Origin: Paracoccaceae bacterium
GTDB lineage: Bacteria; Pseudomonadota; Alphaproteobacteria; Rhodobacterales; Rhodobacteraceae
Assembly (NCBI GenBank): GCA_022822495.1
Contig: JAJEBQ010000014.1
Span: 1 to 38,883 of the forward strand
Length of the DNA: 38,883 nt
Direction of reading: 5' to 3'
Below are positions 6,659 to 15,923 of this stretch, one piece after another. The position numbers and the translations under genes were made by a program. The notes under the pieces are model-generated. The model was not told the DNA's origin. It ran no database searches and saw only the letters and a program-made list of their open reading frames with translations. How positions within the stretch are numbered: the first letter of the stretch is position 1; every line of letters begins with the position of its first letter.

Positions 6659-7336
6659 ATGCCCAAAAGATTGAATTTCAAGGGCCTTACCAAGACAGAT
6701 TTGGCTGTGTGGGAGCAATTCTGCCAGGAAAACAAACTTACCAAAACGGATAAACCGAAACATAGGAGTCGAGCAGTCAGAGCATATACCCCAACCACCA
6801 TTGAGGCAGGACTTAGTGCGAGTGATCTTGAAGATTGGGAATGTTTTTGCAATTCCGATGATTTGGAGTTTAATTCTTTACCGCGTGACATGAAAAACCA
6901 TGAAAACACAGACAAACCCCGCAGGATCAGAAAAAATATCCAGGATCAGGTCCGAACGAAACAAAAGGCTCAAAACGTTAAAACCCCTGGCCCAAGTCAA
7001 ATTGATCCCAAAATACTCAAGTGTTTAAATTCCGGTAACTTACATCCCGAGCGTACCCTTGACCTTCATGGAATGTTGAAGGACGAAGCCCGCAAAACGG
7101 TAAAGAAGTTCGTCTTGGAATCATACATCGACGGGAAGAGACTCATTTTGGTTATTCCTGGCAAAGGTAAAGATGCAGAGGGAAGAAGGGGGTTTGGTCC
7201 ATTGAATCAATTGATTGCACCCTTGCTATCCGCGCCACCAATTTCCCAATATATACTCCATTTTCAAAATGCACACGGAACCCATGGTGGGAGCGGGGCC
7301 TATTATATCTACCTTAAACGGAACAAGGCCCTGTAA
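6659..7336 (+). CDS. Smr-domain protein (MutS2 C-terminal-like endonuclease domain)
   Basis: 225 residues with a C-terminal Smr domain (about 130-222): the DLHG motif in RTLDLHGMLKDEA, the loop ILVIPGKGKDAEG, and HGGSGAYYIYLKR at the end. Smr domains nick or cleave nucleic acids, and stand-alone proteobacterial versions are implicated in RNA cleavage at stalled ribosomes; the exact role of this subgroup is unknown. The N-terminal half is unusual. Two short related segments occur, LTKTDLAVWEQFC (10-22) and LSASDLEDWECFC (52-64), suggesting an internal duplication. A basic linker follows. The ATG has no strong Shine-Dalgarno sequence. It is probably expressed with the Tim44-like gene 38 bases upstream and is convergent with the phosphatase gene. 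Confidence 0.9.
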   Translation: MPKRLNFKGLTKTDLAVWEQFCQENKLTKTDKPKHRSRAVRAYTPTTIEAGLSASDLEDWECFCNSDDLEFNSLPRDMKNHENTDKPRRIRKNIQDQVRTKQKAQNVKTPGPSQIDPKILKCLNSGNLHPERTLDLHGMLKDEARKTVKKFVLESYIDGKRLILVIPGKGKDAEGRRGFGPLNQLIAPLLSAPPISQYILHFQNAHGTHGGSGAYYIYLKRNKAL

Positions 7337-7377
7337 TCACCCCTGCCACACTACCGCTATGACAAATGGCTCTGCAT

Positions 7378-8229
7378 TTAGTCTGAAACTATGTATATTC
7401 TGTATTTATCCTTGGCAAATTGCGTGCCTGCAACCTTACCGGTTCGATAACTCCCTGCATCAAGATTGATTTTACCCTCCCGATAATTCATTAGGGAAGG
7501 ATCAAATCCTGGACGCAAGGCTCCTGGATATGTGTGTCCATGTACGGGAATAAGGTAAGGATGGTTGAAGGGTTCGTACAAAAACTTACCCCTGATCCAA
7601 CTCCAATGCTCTTCATACAGACAGTCCCAAGGCTCGGCCAGTGCCTCTGAAATACTTACATCGGGGTTTATTCCAGCGTGTACAAACAGAAGTGAACCGA
7701 TCTGCTTATGACTCAATAAATTATCGAGAAAGGTCATCCGTTGTGGTCCAAGCGCTTCCGCAAGGATGCGGGCAAACTTTTTTATGTCAAGCGCTTGTAA
7801 ATCATCCAGATCCAGATTTAATTCAGCGAGTGTCTTTTTGGAACCGTTCCAGGACCAGATTTCGTAAGCTTCAACATAGGCGTTTTGGGGTATGTATCTT
7901 GAAAACTCTGTCATACGCTTACCGGTGAGGCAAAGTTTCATCATTTGTTCGTGATTACCCATAAGAGTGTACGTTTCTGCAAAACCAAACTCACTGGATC
8001 TTTGCATGAGGTCTATGCAAGCGATTGAATGTGGTCCACGATCAATCAAATCTCCCAGCGAGATTAATATTGCCTTTTTGTCTGTATTTTTGTCTCTGGA
8101 AAATTCCTCCAGCATGATTTCCAAGTGTGATGAAAACCCGTGGACATCACCCACAGAAAATACTTCAGTATCGGTATCCAAACCGGTTGCCAGGGGCATC
8201 CAATCTGATTTGAACTCAATTTTGGGCAT
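7378..8229 (-). CDS. PPP-family metallophosphatase
   Basis: 283 residues with the calcineurin-like phosphoesterase signature: GDVHG (27-31), GDLIDRG (59-65), GNHE (91-94) and later histidines in FVHAGINPD and VHGHTYPG. These residues bind a two-metal centre. The motif spacing matches bacterial serine/threonine phosphatases and symmetrical diadenosine tetraphosphatases; the sequence does not decide between them. The region after GNHE, with YEIWSWNGSKKTL, resembles cytosolic ApaH/PrpA-like enzymes. There is no signal peptide. It lies 72 bases downstream of infB on the same strand, so it may be read through from the nusA operon. The more usual follower of infB, rbfA, is not here. Confidence 0.88.
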   Translation of the reverse strand: MPKIEFKSDWMPLATGLDTDTEVFSVGDVHGFSSHLEIMLEEFSRDKNTDKKAILISLGDLIDRGPHSIACIDLMQRSSEFGFAETYTLMGNHEQMMKLCLTGKRMTEFSRYIPQNAYVEAYEIWSWNGSKKTLAELNLDLDDLQALDIKKFARILAEALGPQRMTFLDNLLSHKQIGSLLFVHAGINPDVSISEALAEPWDCLYEEHWSWIRGKFLYEPFNHPYLIPVHGHTYPGALRPGFDPSLMNYREGKINLDAGSYRTGKVAGTQFAKDKYRIYIVSD

Positions 8230-8301
8230 TAAAACTTGCTCCCGCCGTAAGGGCTTTTGAAGGCTTGAGGCTTTACTTGTTGGTTATCGAAACCTTTTGG
8301 T

Positions 8302-10782
8302 TCAGAGTGTTTGCTGAATTTCCTCTTCTTCAAAAACTTCAATGTAATCGCCCTGTTTGAGGTTTGCATAGTTCTCGAAGGCCATACCGCACTCCAAGCC
8401 GGTTTGCACCTCATCAACCTCATTCTGAAACCGCTTCAGAGTTTTGAGTTTACCTTCATGGATGACTACATTATCCCTGAGCAAACGAACTCCAGACGAG
8501 CGTCGGACGATACCTTCCGTAACCTTGCATCCTGCAACCAAACCAACACCAGTAATTTTAAAGGTTTCAAGGATTTCGGCATTCCCAAGGTAGTGCTCCT
8601 TGATTCGTACATCAAGTAAACCGGAAGCCAGAGCTTTGATATCATCAACAAGTCGGTATATGATCGAATAATACCTGAACTCCATGCCCTTCTGTGTAGC
8701 GATACTGCGTGCGGAAGGGGTGGCGCGGACATTAAATCCAATGATATGAGCACCGGAGGAACCAGCCAATGAAACATCAGTTTCTGTTATGGCACCAACA
8801 CCAAAATGAAGAACACGAACTTGTACTTCTTCGTTGCCAATTTTTGCCAATGCCTGGTTAATGGCTTCAGCTGATCCCTGGACATCCGCCTTCACGACAA
8901 GTTGTAAATCCTTGGTGTGTTTCTTTTCACCCAAACTCAACAGATTTTCCAAACTCAGTACCGCACCAGCAGCAGAACTTACATTCTTGCTGGTACTTCT
9001 TCGATATTCTGAAATCTCCCTCGCTTGTGACTCACTTGCAACCACATTAAAGGTATCGCCGGCATGAGGTGTACCGTTAAGCCCTAACACTTCAACAGGC
9101 ATTGAAGGGCCAGCTGAATTGATTCTCTTATCCTGATCGTTAATAAGTGCCCTGACTTTCCCCCACTGCTCACCGACGACAAATATATCACCCCGTTGCA
9201 ATGTTCCCTTCTGGATTAGAACGGTGGCCACCGGTCCTCTACCAATATCAAGCTTGGCTTCAATCACTGTTCCAGCGGCAGGTCGATTGGGATTTGCTTT
9301 AAGTTCCAGTAATTCCGCTTGGAGCAATATGGTCTTGAGAAGGTCGCTAATACCTTCATGTTTGACGGCAGATATTTCCACATCAAGAACCTCACCGGAA
9401 TGTTTCTCCACCACAACACCATGTTGCAAGAGCTCATTACGTACCTTATCAGGGTTGGCATTGGACAGGTCGCACTTGTTGATAGCCACAATTAATGGTA
9501 CTTCAGCGGCTTTAGCGTGGTTAATAGCTTCAATCGTCTGAGGCATGACTGAATCATCAGCGGCCACAACCAGGACAACTATATCCGTAACATTTGCACC
9601 TCTTTCTCGCATGGAAGTGAACGCAGCATGTCCGGGTGTATCCAGAAAAGTTAGAGTTTCTCCTTCTTCGGTTATAACTTGATAGGCACCTATATGCTGG
9701 GTAATTCCGCCATCTTCACCGGTAGCGACGTTGGCTTTTCTAATGGTATCAAGTAGGGTGGTCTTGCCATGGTCAACATGCCCCATGACGGCAACTACCG
9801 GGTATCTGGATTTGAGATCCTCTGGATTATCATCTATGGCATCAATTACATCTTCCACATCGGCATCCGAGACTCTTAATGCCTTGTGTCCAAATTCCTC
9901 AATGATAATCTCGGCGGTATCGGCATCAATAGTCTGGTTCTGTGTTGCCATGACACCAAGGTTCATCAGAGACAGGATGACATCTGATACTCTTTGTGTC
10001 ATTCGGTTCGCCAATTCCTGAACCATGATCGTCTCGGGCAATTGGACTTCTCTGACAATTTTTTCTCGGATGGGTTCAGGGGCTTGTGCCTTACGCTTAC
10101 GTCTTTCTTCCCTTCGTCGAAAAGCGGCATGTGAAGGCTGATGTTCCAGTTCATCCTCCTCGTCACGTAGCAGAACCGTGTTAACATTCACCTTACTTTC
10201 CCGCCTTTTCTCGGTTATGCGACCTCTGTCGTCCACGGGACTCTTATCTTTAACCCTTCTTTTCTTTCTTACTTCAGGTGTTGGGGAAGCCTTAGGTTTG
10301 GATTCTTCCCCAGCCACCTCTTGTTCAGCCTTCTTTTTTTCTGTAAAAAGTCTTTCTTCTTCCTTTTTGCGTTCAGTTTCCTGTTCTTCCCTACGTTCCT
10401 TTTCCCTTTGAAGATAATCTCTGTGGGCCTGCGCTTTTCGTTCCCTTTCTTCTTCGCGAAGCCTGAGTTCTTCGGCCCTTATCGCGCTTTCAGTTTCCTC
10501 TTTGACCTTGGCTTCCCTGATTGCTTTTGCACGGCGTAACAATTCCTCTTGGTCTGGTACTTTTGCTGGTGTAATGAGTTCAGGTTCTTTGCTTTCCTTG
10601 GGTTTGGGAGGCGGTCCCCTACGGGGAAAAGGCGCTTTCATAGGCGGGGTTTTTCGAACGCTCCCGGGAGCAGGGACGACAACAACTTCATTTTGCTTGT
10701 TTCCACGTGAGGGAACAAGTGGTTTTTTTGTCGTTCCTCCTGAACGAGGGGTTGATTTTAACCTAAGTGTATTTGTACCCAT
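8302..10782 (-). CDS. infB: Translation initiation factor IF-2
   Basis: The GTPase that delivers initiator fMet-tRNA to the 30S subunit and promotes subunit joining. 826 residues. The first ~240 residues are low-complexity: a basic/Pro-rich start, then a long Glu/Arg/Lys-rich helical stretch. An IF2_N-like segment begins near [10 protein letters not shown] (about 252). The G domain carries G1 GHVDHGKT (334-341), G3 DTPGH (381-385) and G4 NKCD (435-438). The C-terminal beta-barrel and tRNA-binding domains follow, with [13 protein letters not shown] and the conserved [16 protein letters not shown] near the end. Start ATG at 10782, 38 bases after the ylxR stop. Third distal gene of rimP-nusA-ylxR-infB. 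Confidence 0.97.
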   Translation of the reverse strand: MGTNTLRLKSTPRSGGTTKKPLVPSRGNKQNEVVVVPAPGSVRKTPPMKAPFPRRGPPPKPKESKEPELITPAKVPDQEELLRRAKAIREAKVKEETESAIRAEELRLREEERERKAQAHRDYLQREKERREEQETERKKEEERLFTEKKKAEQEVAGEESKPKASPTPEVRKKRRVKDKSPVDDRGRITEKRRESKVNVNTVLLRDEEDELEHQPSHAAFRRREERRKRKAQAPEPIREKIVREVQLPETIMVQELANRMTQRVSDVILSLMNLGVMATQNQTIDADTAEIIIEEFGHKALRVSDADVEDVIDAIDDNPEDLKSRYPVVAVMGHVDHGKTTLLDTIRKANVATGEDGGITQHIGAYQVITEEGETLTFLDTPGHAAFTSMRERGANVTDIVVLVVAADDSVMPQTIEAINHAKAAEVPLIVAINKCDLSNANPDKVRNELLQHGVVVEKHSGEVLDVEISAVKHEGISDLLKTILLQAELLELKANPNRPAAGTVIEAKLDIGRGPVATVLIQKGTLQRGDIFVVGEQWGKVRALINDQDKRINSAGPSMPVEVLGLNGTPHAGDTFNVVASESQAREISEYRRSTSKNVSSAAGAVLSLENLLSLGEKKHTKDLQLVVKADVQGSAEAINQALAKIGNEEVQVRVLHFGVGAITETDVSLAGSSGAHIIGFNVRATPSARSIATQKGMEFRYYSIIYRLVDDIKALASGLLDVRIKEHYLGNAEILETFKITGVGLVAGCKVTEGIVRRSSGVRLLRDNVVIHEGKLKTLKRFQNEVDEVQTGLECGMAFENYANLKQGDYIEVFEEEEIQQTL

Positions 10783-10820
10783 TAAATCTCTATAATTTCA
10801 AGTTTATGTAATCAATGCCG

Positions 10821-11426
10821 TTATGACTGTGTACCTTCTAGATCTCGGATGCGTTCAAGTTTTTGCGCCGCTGAAGAAACCTTTTTGGCCCAAGGCCCTT
10901 TTTTGACTCCCATATATATTATCGATTCCCTTCTGAAGACTTTGCCAAGTTCTGCTGAAGATAAACATCTATGGCGTTTACAAGCAACACCATCTGGTAA
11001 AATTTTTTGGCCCTGTCGATCTGAACCGTCTATCGCCTGAACCAAAACTGAAACAGTTTCGTCACCAATTCCTTGCCGAACCTTTTCAAATCCGGTTACA
11101 ACGACACCAAACTTGCGCCCCAGCGAAAGAATTCCTGTTAGATAATCAATAATTTTCGTTTCTACCGTATATAAAAAATCAGATGTAATTTCAACATTTC
11201 CATGGGCAGACCTAGAGAAATAATTGCCTGAAGCAACTTTTTCCAGATTGTTTCTGGTGGGAAAAACCCACATCCCCCGTCCGGGTAATTTACGATTAAT
11301 GTCCAGAACAACAACTCCTTTAGGATTCAGGGTGAATTTCAACAACTCTTCCTGGTTATATTTTTCTCCAGTTACGACACACTTTCTAATACCAATATCA
11401 TGTTTCTTCGACTTCCCCCTGGTCAC
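10821..11426 (-). CDS. ylxR: YlxR-family RNA-binding protein with C-terminal L7Ae-like domain
   Basis: About 201 residues. The N-terminal DUF448/YlxR domain shows RKCVVTGE, a basic LPGRGMWVFPTR, and the expected fold. The C-terminal half (GILSLGRKFGVVVTGFEKV onward) matches the L7Ae/YlxQ-like domain that alphaproteobacterial homologues carry fused. YlxR proteins bind RNA and are linked to ribosome or RNase P function. The start is uncertain. A GTG at 11426 has GGAG seven bases upstream and overlaps nusA by 29 bases. In-frame ATGs at 11447, 11456 and 11468 would extend it up to 14 residues further into nusA. The overlap points to translational coupling with nusA. Confidence 0.88.
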   Translation of the reverse strand: MTRGKSKKHDIGIRKCVVTGEKYNQEELLKFTLNPKGVVVLDINRKLPGRGMWVFPTRNNLEKVASGNYFSRSAHGNVEITSDFLYTVETKIIDYLTGILSLGRKFGVVVTGFEKVRQGIGDETVSVLVQAIDGSDRQGQKILPDGVACKRHRCLSSAELGKVFRRESIIYMGVKKGPWAKKVSSAAQKLERIRDLEGTQS

Positions 11427-13032
11427 TTTCTGTCTCCATATTCTCATTTTGTTCATATAAAGCCTCAATGTCCTCGGGTTTCATCAATCCGACTTTTAAC
11501 CTTGCGGTAACAATCAAACTTTGGGCTTCTTCAGCATTAAGGTCATGACCTTCCAACAGGCCTTTATCCCATACTTGTCTACCGTCGACTTCGACATGAC
11601 CCCCTGATAACTCCCAATCTGCAAGCGTTGCAAACTCCTCAAGGGTGGTTATTTCGTTTTTCGCGAGTTCAAGGAGCATTTTTGGAGTGATGCCTTCGAA
11701 ATTAGCCAAATTCTCTTGCAAACCATATCTTCTAGCTTCGGCAAGAATCTCTTCATTTTCCTTGGCAATATACTTTTGAGCCCTACTTTGCAGTTCTTCC
11801 GCTATGGATTCGTCAATTCCATTGAGTGTCAGAAGTTCTTCCAGTGGGCATGTGGCCAAGTAATCAATCGAGTCAAACCCTTCCGTGACCAGCAGGTGGG
11901 CAAAGGTTTCATCCACATCTATCGCCTCCATAAACAGATTTTGTCTTTGGGTGATGGCTTCCTGCCTTTGTTCACGCTCGTAGGATTCAGTTATAATTTC
12001 AATATCCAGGCCAGTTAGACTTCGGGCCAAGCGTACATTTTGTCCTTTGCGGCCGATCGCAAGAGAAAGTTGGTCGTCAGGTACAACAATGGTTGTTGGA
12101 TTGCCCTGTGCATCCAGAATACCTTTCGAGACCTTAGCAGGTTGAAGGGCCAAATGGACAAAATCAAAGGGGTTATCTGTCCAGGGAATGACATCAACTC
12201 TTTCTCCCTGTAATTCATTAACAACTGCTTGGACTCTTGATCCTCTCATTCCAACACAGGCACCCACCGGGTCTATGCTGGTATCATAGGACAAAACCGC
12301 TATCTTGGCTCTGGACCCGGGATCTCTGGCAATACACTTGATATCTATGGTCCCTTCGTAAAACTCAGGTACTTCACTTCGAAAGAGTTCTCTCATAAAC
12401 TCGTTCGCCGTTCTGGACAATCTTACCTGGGAACCTCGGTTGTCTCTGATAACATCCTTTACATAGGCACGAATTCGTGTGCCCTTTTCTGGATTCTCAT
12501 GGCTGATTTTCTGAGTCCGATGAATCATCGTCTCACCAATACTCAATTCAACGATTATGTTGCCCTGTTCAACCCCCTTGACAGTTCCAACAATAATTTG
12601 TCCTATCTGATCCTTGTATTCCTCATACTGCTTCTCCATCTCGGCATCACGAACCTTGCGAGTGATGACCTGTTTGGCGACCTGAATATTGATGCGATCC
12701 AACTGATCAATCCCGACTGGTGGTAACTCTTCGATAATTTCACTTCCCAACTGGAGTGTGGGATCAATTTCCCGAGCTTCCTCAAGGGTGAGTTCTGTTG
12801 ACATGTTTTCTACTTCTTCGACGACGGTCCGTACCCGTTGGAGGGTTAAATCTCCGGTATCCTTGTTATATTTTGCCCGAATGTCCAGTTCGGAACCATA
12901 TCGCATTCGTGCTGCCTTAGCCATTGATTCTTCCATAGCTTCAAGAACGATTTCCTGATCAATGTTTTTTTCTTGGGCCACTGATTCGGCCATTTGAAGC
13001 AATTCAAACCTATTTGCGCTTGTAAGGTTCAT
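11398..13032 (-). CDS. nusA: Transcription termination/antitermination factor NusA
   Basis: Binds RNA polymerase and controls pausing, intrinsic termination and antitermination. About 544 residues. The N-terminal RNAP-binding domain contains AARMRYGSELDIRAKYN. It is followed by an S1 domain (GTVKGVEQGNIIVELS), two KH domains with VGMRGSRVQAVVNELQGE and AIGRKGQNVRLA, and a C-terminal helix-hairpin-helix/acidic-repeat region ending in a very acidic tail. I chose the ATG at 13032 (MNLTSANRFELL) because GGAG lies seven bases upstream; an in-frame codon at 13047 gives a weaker start. It follows rimP by 48 bases. NusA acts on hairpins, which is interesting given the terminator-like hairpin in front of rimP. 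Confidence 0.97.
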   Translation of the reverse strand: MNLTSANRFELLQMAESVAQEKNIDQEIVLEAMEESMAKAARMRYGSELDIRAKYNKDTGDLTLQRVRTVVEEVENMSTELTLEEAREIDPTLQLGSEIIEELPPVGIDQLDRINIQVAKQVITRKVRDAEMEKQYEEYKDQIGQIIVGTVKGVEQGNIIVELSIGETMIHRTQKISHENPEKGTRIRAYVKDVIRDNRGSQVRLSRTANEFMRELFRSEVPEFYEGTIDIKCIARDPGSRAKIAVLSYDTSIDPVGACVGMRGSRVQAVVNELQGERVDVIPWTDNPFDFVHLALQPAKVSKGILDAQGNPTTIVVPDDQLSLAIGRKGQNVRLARSLTGLDIEIITESYEREQRQEAITQRQNLFMEAIDVDETFAHLLVTEGFDSIDYLATCPLEELLTLNGIDESIAEELQSRAQKYIAKENEEILAEARRYGLQENLANFEGITPKMLLELAKNEITTLEEFATLADWELSGGHVEVDGRQVWDKGLLEGHDLNAEEAQSLIVTARLKVGLMKPEDIEALYEQNENMETESDQGEVEET

Positions 13033-13080
13033 ATTTTTTCTCCACATAAATTTGACATGGTTTCAACAGATATTGGGATA

Positions 13081-13596
13081 TCAATCCGATATAATCCGCT
13101 CCTCCTGGTTGCGGTTCAACAATTTTTCTGACATGACAAGACGTGCTTTGGAAATTTGGGAGAATTGTATATGAACTGTTTCTGGGAATATATCCAAAAC
13201 AACGATAGAACCTTTGGTTGCTCCAATGACACCCCTGAACCGTCGTTGGCCATGTATGGGCTGGTTCAACTCCACTTTGGCCTTGTATCCCATCCACTGC
13301 TCAAAATGCTCAAGTTTTGTGAGCGGCCGATCAATTCCAGGTGAAGATATTTCCAGAGAATATTGATCATTAATACTATCCTCTACATCCAGAAGCGGTG
13401 ACAAGGCATGCGATAAATCAGTGCAGTCCCCTACAGTCATTGTTCCATCTGATTGTTCCGCCATAATCTGAAGTGCTTTCCTAGTATTTCCACTGAAACG
13501 TAACCTAATCAACTCAAATCCCAGCGAGGCTATTTCTGGTTCAAGAAGTTTCCGAAGCTGTTTTTCTTTAAAGGATAATGCTACCAAGTCACGCAT
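13081..13596 (-). CDS. rimP: Ribosome maturation factor RimP
   Basis: Required for 30S subunit maturation. About 171 residues from the ATG at 13596 (MRDLVALSFKEKQL). An in-frame TTG at 13614 would add six residues but sits inside the U-tract of the upstream hairpin. The N-terminal domain has PEIASLGFELIRLRFSG and DCTDLSHALSPLLDVED, then the signature YSLEISSPGIDRPL; a C-terminal SH3-like domain follows. No good Shine-Dalgarno sequence precedes the ATG, so translation may be weak or dependent on leader structure. First gene of the rimP-nusA-ylxR-infB operon, with the order known in many proteobacteria. Confidence 0.94.
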   Translation of the reverse strand: MRDLVALSFKEKQLRKLLEPEIASLGFELIRLRFSGNTRKALQIMAEQSDGTMTVGDCTDLSHALSPLLDVEDSINDQYSLEISSPGIDRPLTKLEHFEQWMGYKAKVELNQPIHGQRRFRGVIGATKGSIVVLDIFPETVHIQFSQISKARLVMSEKLLNRNQEERIISD

Positions 13597-13612
13597 AAAT
13601 GTATTACCAAAC

Positions 13613-13635
13613 AAAAAAACAGGCCAGCGGCCTGT
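13613..13635 (-). terminator. Intrinsic-terminator-like hairpin in the rimP leader
   Basis: On the minus strand ACAGGCC, loop GCT, GGCCTGT is followed directly by seven T. The seven-pair, G+C-rich stem and the U-tract are a textbook factor-independent terminator. It ends 17 bases before the rimP ATG and no minus-strand gene lies upstream to need terminating; the next gene is divergent. It is therefore best read as a leader attenuator for the nusA operon, or as the end of a short unrecognised RNA. Confidence 0.75.
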
Positions 13636-13850
13636 CTCGTCGTCAAAGTTAGTGATCCTGTTTCCAGAACCACCGCTGATGACTATATTCTAATATCCTC
13701 AAAGAAATTTACAAGTGCACTATAATAATTCTGATGATAATACCCATTCGATACCCACAATTTAGCCAAACAATCTGTATTGTCTAATAATTTTTCGGGT
13801 AGATCCTGATTTACTAATTATCATTTTTGTTTTATGGTTTGTGTGCATTT

Positions 13851-14270
13851 ATGAGCGATATGAAGACGAAACCCAATGATAGTGATGTTGAGGAGTTTCT
13901 CAATTCAGTTCCAAATGTTCAAAGACAGGAAGATGCCAAAACAATCCTGGCCATGATGAAGCAGGTAACCGGAGAGACACCTCGAATGTGGGGTGCCACC
14001 ATCATAGGTTTTGGACAATACACCTATCAACGAGCTGACAGATCAAAACATACTTGGATGCTAACCGGATTTTCGCCTCGCAAGCAATCCTTGTCAATGT
14101 ACATCATGCCAGGTTTTTCAAATTATTCTGGACTCCTTGCCAAATTGGGCAAGCACCGCCACTCGGTAGGATGTCTTTATATAAACAAGTTGGTGGATAT
14201 AGATTTGGAGGTTTTGGAAGAACTTGTCAGAGCATCGTTCGTGGAGATGAAAGATCGCTATGGCGTCTAA
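13851..14270 (+). CDS. DUF1801 domain protein
   Basis: About 139 residues from ATG 13851 (MSDMKTKPND); the frame is open to an earlier ATG at 13827, but the extra residues are hydrophobic and unlike the family. The body matches DUF1801, the YdhG-like fold: DAKTILAMMKQVTGETPRMW near the start, then IIGFGQYTYQR, GFSPRKQSLSMYIMPGF, and HRHSVGCLYINKLVDIDLEVL with the C-terminal helix LVRASFVEMKDRYGV. The biochemical function of this family is not established. There are no catalytic motifs, membrane segments or signal peptide. It is divergent from rimP and ends 20 bases before the convergent mlaC-like gene. Confidence 0.85.
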   Translation: MSDMKTKPNDSDVEEFLNSVPNVQRQEDAKTILAMMKQVTGETPRMWGATIIGFGQYTYQRADRSKHTWMLTGFSPRKQSLSMYIMPGFSNYSGLLAKLGKHRHSVGCLYINKLVDIDLEVLEELVRASFVEMKDRYGV

Positions 14271-14290
14271 TTCAACAATTCACAAATTGC

Positions 14291-14917
14291 CTACCTGTAC
14301 CTGAATTTTAATTTTTTCATCAGCACGTTCACATTGCCCCCACTTTGCTCAAGGAGTGAATTGAGGATCTTCTTTTCCAGGACAAGCAGGTTTAAATCAT
14401 CAACGATAATATTTCTAATTCTCGGCTGCTCATTGATATTTACAAGATGCCAATAAATTGGAAATGGTGGTTCATGCGTCAAATACATTGTGGTTACGAT
14501 TTCGTAAGTTTGGTCATTTCTTGTTGTTCTGGCCTGTATAACCTCGTATTTACCACCAATGAATTTGGGAAAATGGCTTGCGTATTTTTCTGCAAGATAC
14601 CTTTGGAAAATCTTTAAAAAGAGCCTTTTTTGCTTTTCGGATAGTGTCTGCCATGGTCTTCCAAGGGCAACCCGGCCGATATAATTGGTATCAGAGAAGT
14701 TAATGAACATCTCTTCGATACCAGCATGGATTTTTGCCTTGGGAAAATCATTATTCAGCATGTAATTGACCGTCTGGATTGCCTCTTCAACTACCTCTGT
14801 AGCCAATGCTGGTGTTTTTGAAAAACCGATGGAAGTAGAGAGGGCTAGTAGTATTATGGTGAGGATAAGTAACTTTCTCAGTTTTTGAATCCTGGCAAAT
14901 CGTTGAATCATCAACAT
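14291..14917 (-). CDS. MlaC/Ttg2D-family phospholipid-binding periplasmic protein
   Basis: About 208 residues. An N-terminal signal or anchor (KLLILTIILLALSTSIGFS) precedes the MlaC-type fold, seen as FINFSDTNYIGRVALGRPWQTLSEKQKRLFLKIF, then YASHFPKFIGG and IRNIIVDDLNLLV. MlaC shuttles phospholipids between the outer-membrane MlaA complex and the inner-membrane MlaFEDB transporter. The start was placed at ATG 14917, preceded by GAGG; the open frame extends further upstream into the ompA-like gene without family similarity. No mlaA, mlaD, mlaE or mlaF is in the window, so this is an orphan copy. Alphaproteobacteria often carry stand-alone MlaC-like genes, and its ligand is unproven. It lies 76 bases after the OmpA-domain gene on the same strand. 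Confidence 0.82.
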   Translation of the reverse strand: MLMIQRFARIQKLRKLLILTIILLALSTSIGFSKTPALATEVVEEAIQTVNYMLNNDFPKAKIHAGIEEMFINFSDTNYIGRVALGRPWQTLSEKQKRLFLKIFQRYLAEKYASHFPKFIGGKYEVIQARTTRNDQTYEIVTTMYLTHEPPFPIYWHLVNINEQPRIRNIIVDDLNLLVLEKKILNSLLEQSGGNVNVLMKKLKFRYR

Positions 14918-14993
14918 CTCGTCCTCGACACTTCTTTTGATTTCTCTTGATGGTTTTAAAAAATTAACAGATTGAATAAAAATAAAAAGAAGT

Positions 14994-15923
14994 TTATTCA
15001 AAGTCTTGCAGCAGCAAAACCTCAACCCGACGATTTGACTGCCGGCCTTCTGGTGTTAAATTTGTTTCTTGTGGGGATAGATAGCCGACGCCATGGGCTG
15101 TAATCTGATCAGGATCTATGCCAAGCACATTTATTAGCGTATTCCGTACAGAATGTGCACGTTCAGCTGAAAGTTCTATGTTTCGTTCCAACACACCCTC
15201 CATGTCTGTATGCCCTACCAATAAAAACTTTTTATCAGGATTCGCTTTAAGATAATCTGCCAGACCTTCCAAATGGGATAGGCTGTTTTCCCTGAGATCT
15301 TTCGACCCAGAATCAAACTCCACTCCCTCTAGGATGGTGAACCCCTTCGTTCCAAAATCAGATTGCAGCGGTGAATCAAAATTGTCAAGAGTAACATTAA
15401 AATTAAACTCGACATCCTCAACAATCTCACCATCTGGAGGATTGATAAATACGACTTGAACAAAACCTGTTTTTTGACTTTTGCTGACCAAAATGGTTAC
15501 AAATTTGCTATCAGTTGCAGAACCGTTTGAGGCGGATATAAATTGATAATCACCAAGATTAACAAACATGTGGGGACTTTCCACCACATCAATATTTTCC
15601 CTGAATTCAAAACCTCCGCAGTTCCAGGTATCGCAACGAAACAGGATTTCATAATCCAACTGGCTTAATGGGCCCCACATATTGTCAAGAAGTGTTTGGG
15701 TAGGCGATTCACCCTTGACCTGAAAAACTTTCTTTTGAGTGGTTCCTTCAATTTCTATGCTTTCTAAGGAGCCATCCTTAAAAGGACCAATTGGTATAAA
15801 ATATTTTCCTGTCGAAAATTGTCGATCGAATACGACCTGGCTAGGGTTTGTTCCTGTTAGTCCAGTGGCTTCTAACGGGTACAAGCTGGAAAGAAACATG
15901 CACATTATGAGTTTAAAATTCAT
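14994..15923 (-). CDS. Secreted protein with C-terminal OmpA peptidoglycan-binding domain
   Basis: 309 residues. A short signal peptide (MNFKLIMCMFLSSLYPLEA) is followed by a ~180-residue beta-rich region of unknown family with a Cys pair in RCDTWNCGG. The C-terminal ~110 residues form an OmpA-like domain: GVEFDSGSKDL, LLVGHTDMEG, and the signature ELSAERAHSVRNTLI, ending GRQSNRRVEVLLL. Such domains bind peptidoglycan meso-diaminopimelate and anchor envelope proteins. The N-terminal region has no obvious eight-strand barrel, so this is more likely periplasmic or a lipid-free anchor than a porin. Its ATG overlaps the stop of the AhpD-like gene (ATGA), implying translational coupling. Confidence 0.88.
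   Translation of the reverse strand: MNFKLIMCMFLSSLYPLEATGLTGTNPSQVVFDRQFSTGKYFIPIGPFKDGSLESIEIEGTTQKKVFQVKGESPTQTLLDNMWGPLSQLDYEILFRCDTWNCGGFEFRENIDVVESPHMFVNLGDYQFISASNGSATDSKFVTILVSKSQKTGFVQVVFINPPDGEIVEDVEFNFNVTLDNFDSPLQSDFGTKGFTILEGVEFDSGSKDLRENSLSHLEGLADYLKANPDKKFLLVGHTDMEGVLERNIELSAERAHSVRNTLINVLGIDPDQITAHGVGYLSPQETNLTPEGRQSNRRVEVLLLQDFE

Noticed and set aside
10178..10795. Long open plus-strand frames opposite the infB N-terminal region
   Set aside because: They are antisense shadows of the low-complexity Glu/Arg/Lys-rich part of IF-2 and give Ser/Phe/Leu-rich nonsense protein.
13636..13850. A tRNA upstream of rimP, as with metY in E. coli
   Set aside because: No cloverleaf, T-loop GGTTCRANYCC pattern or CCA end was visible in this A+T-rich segment.
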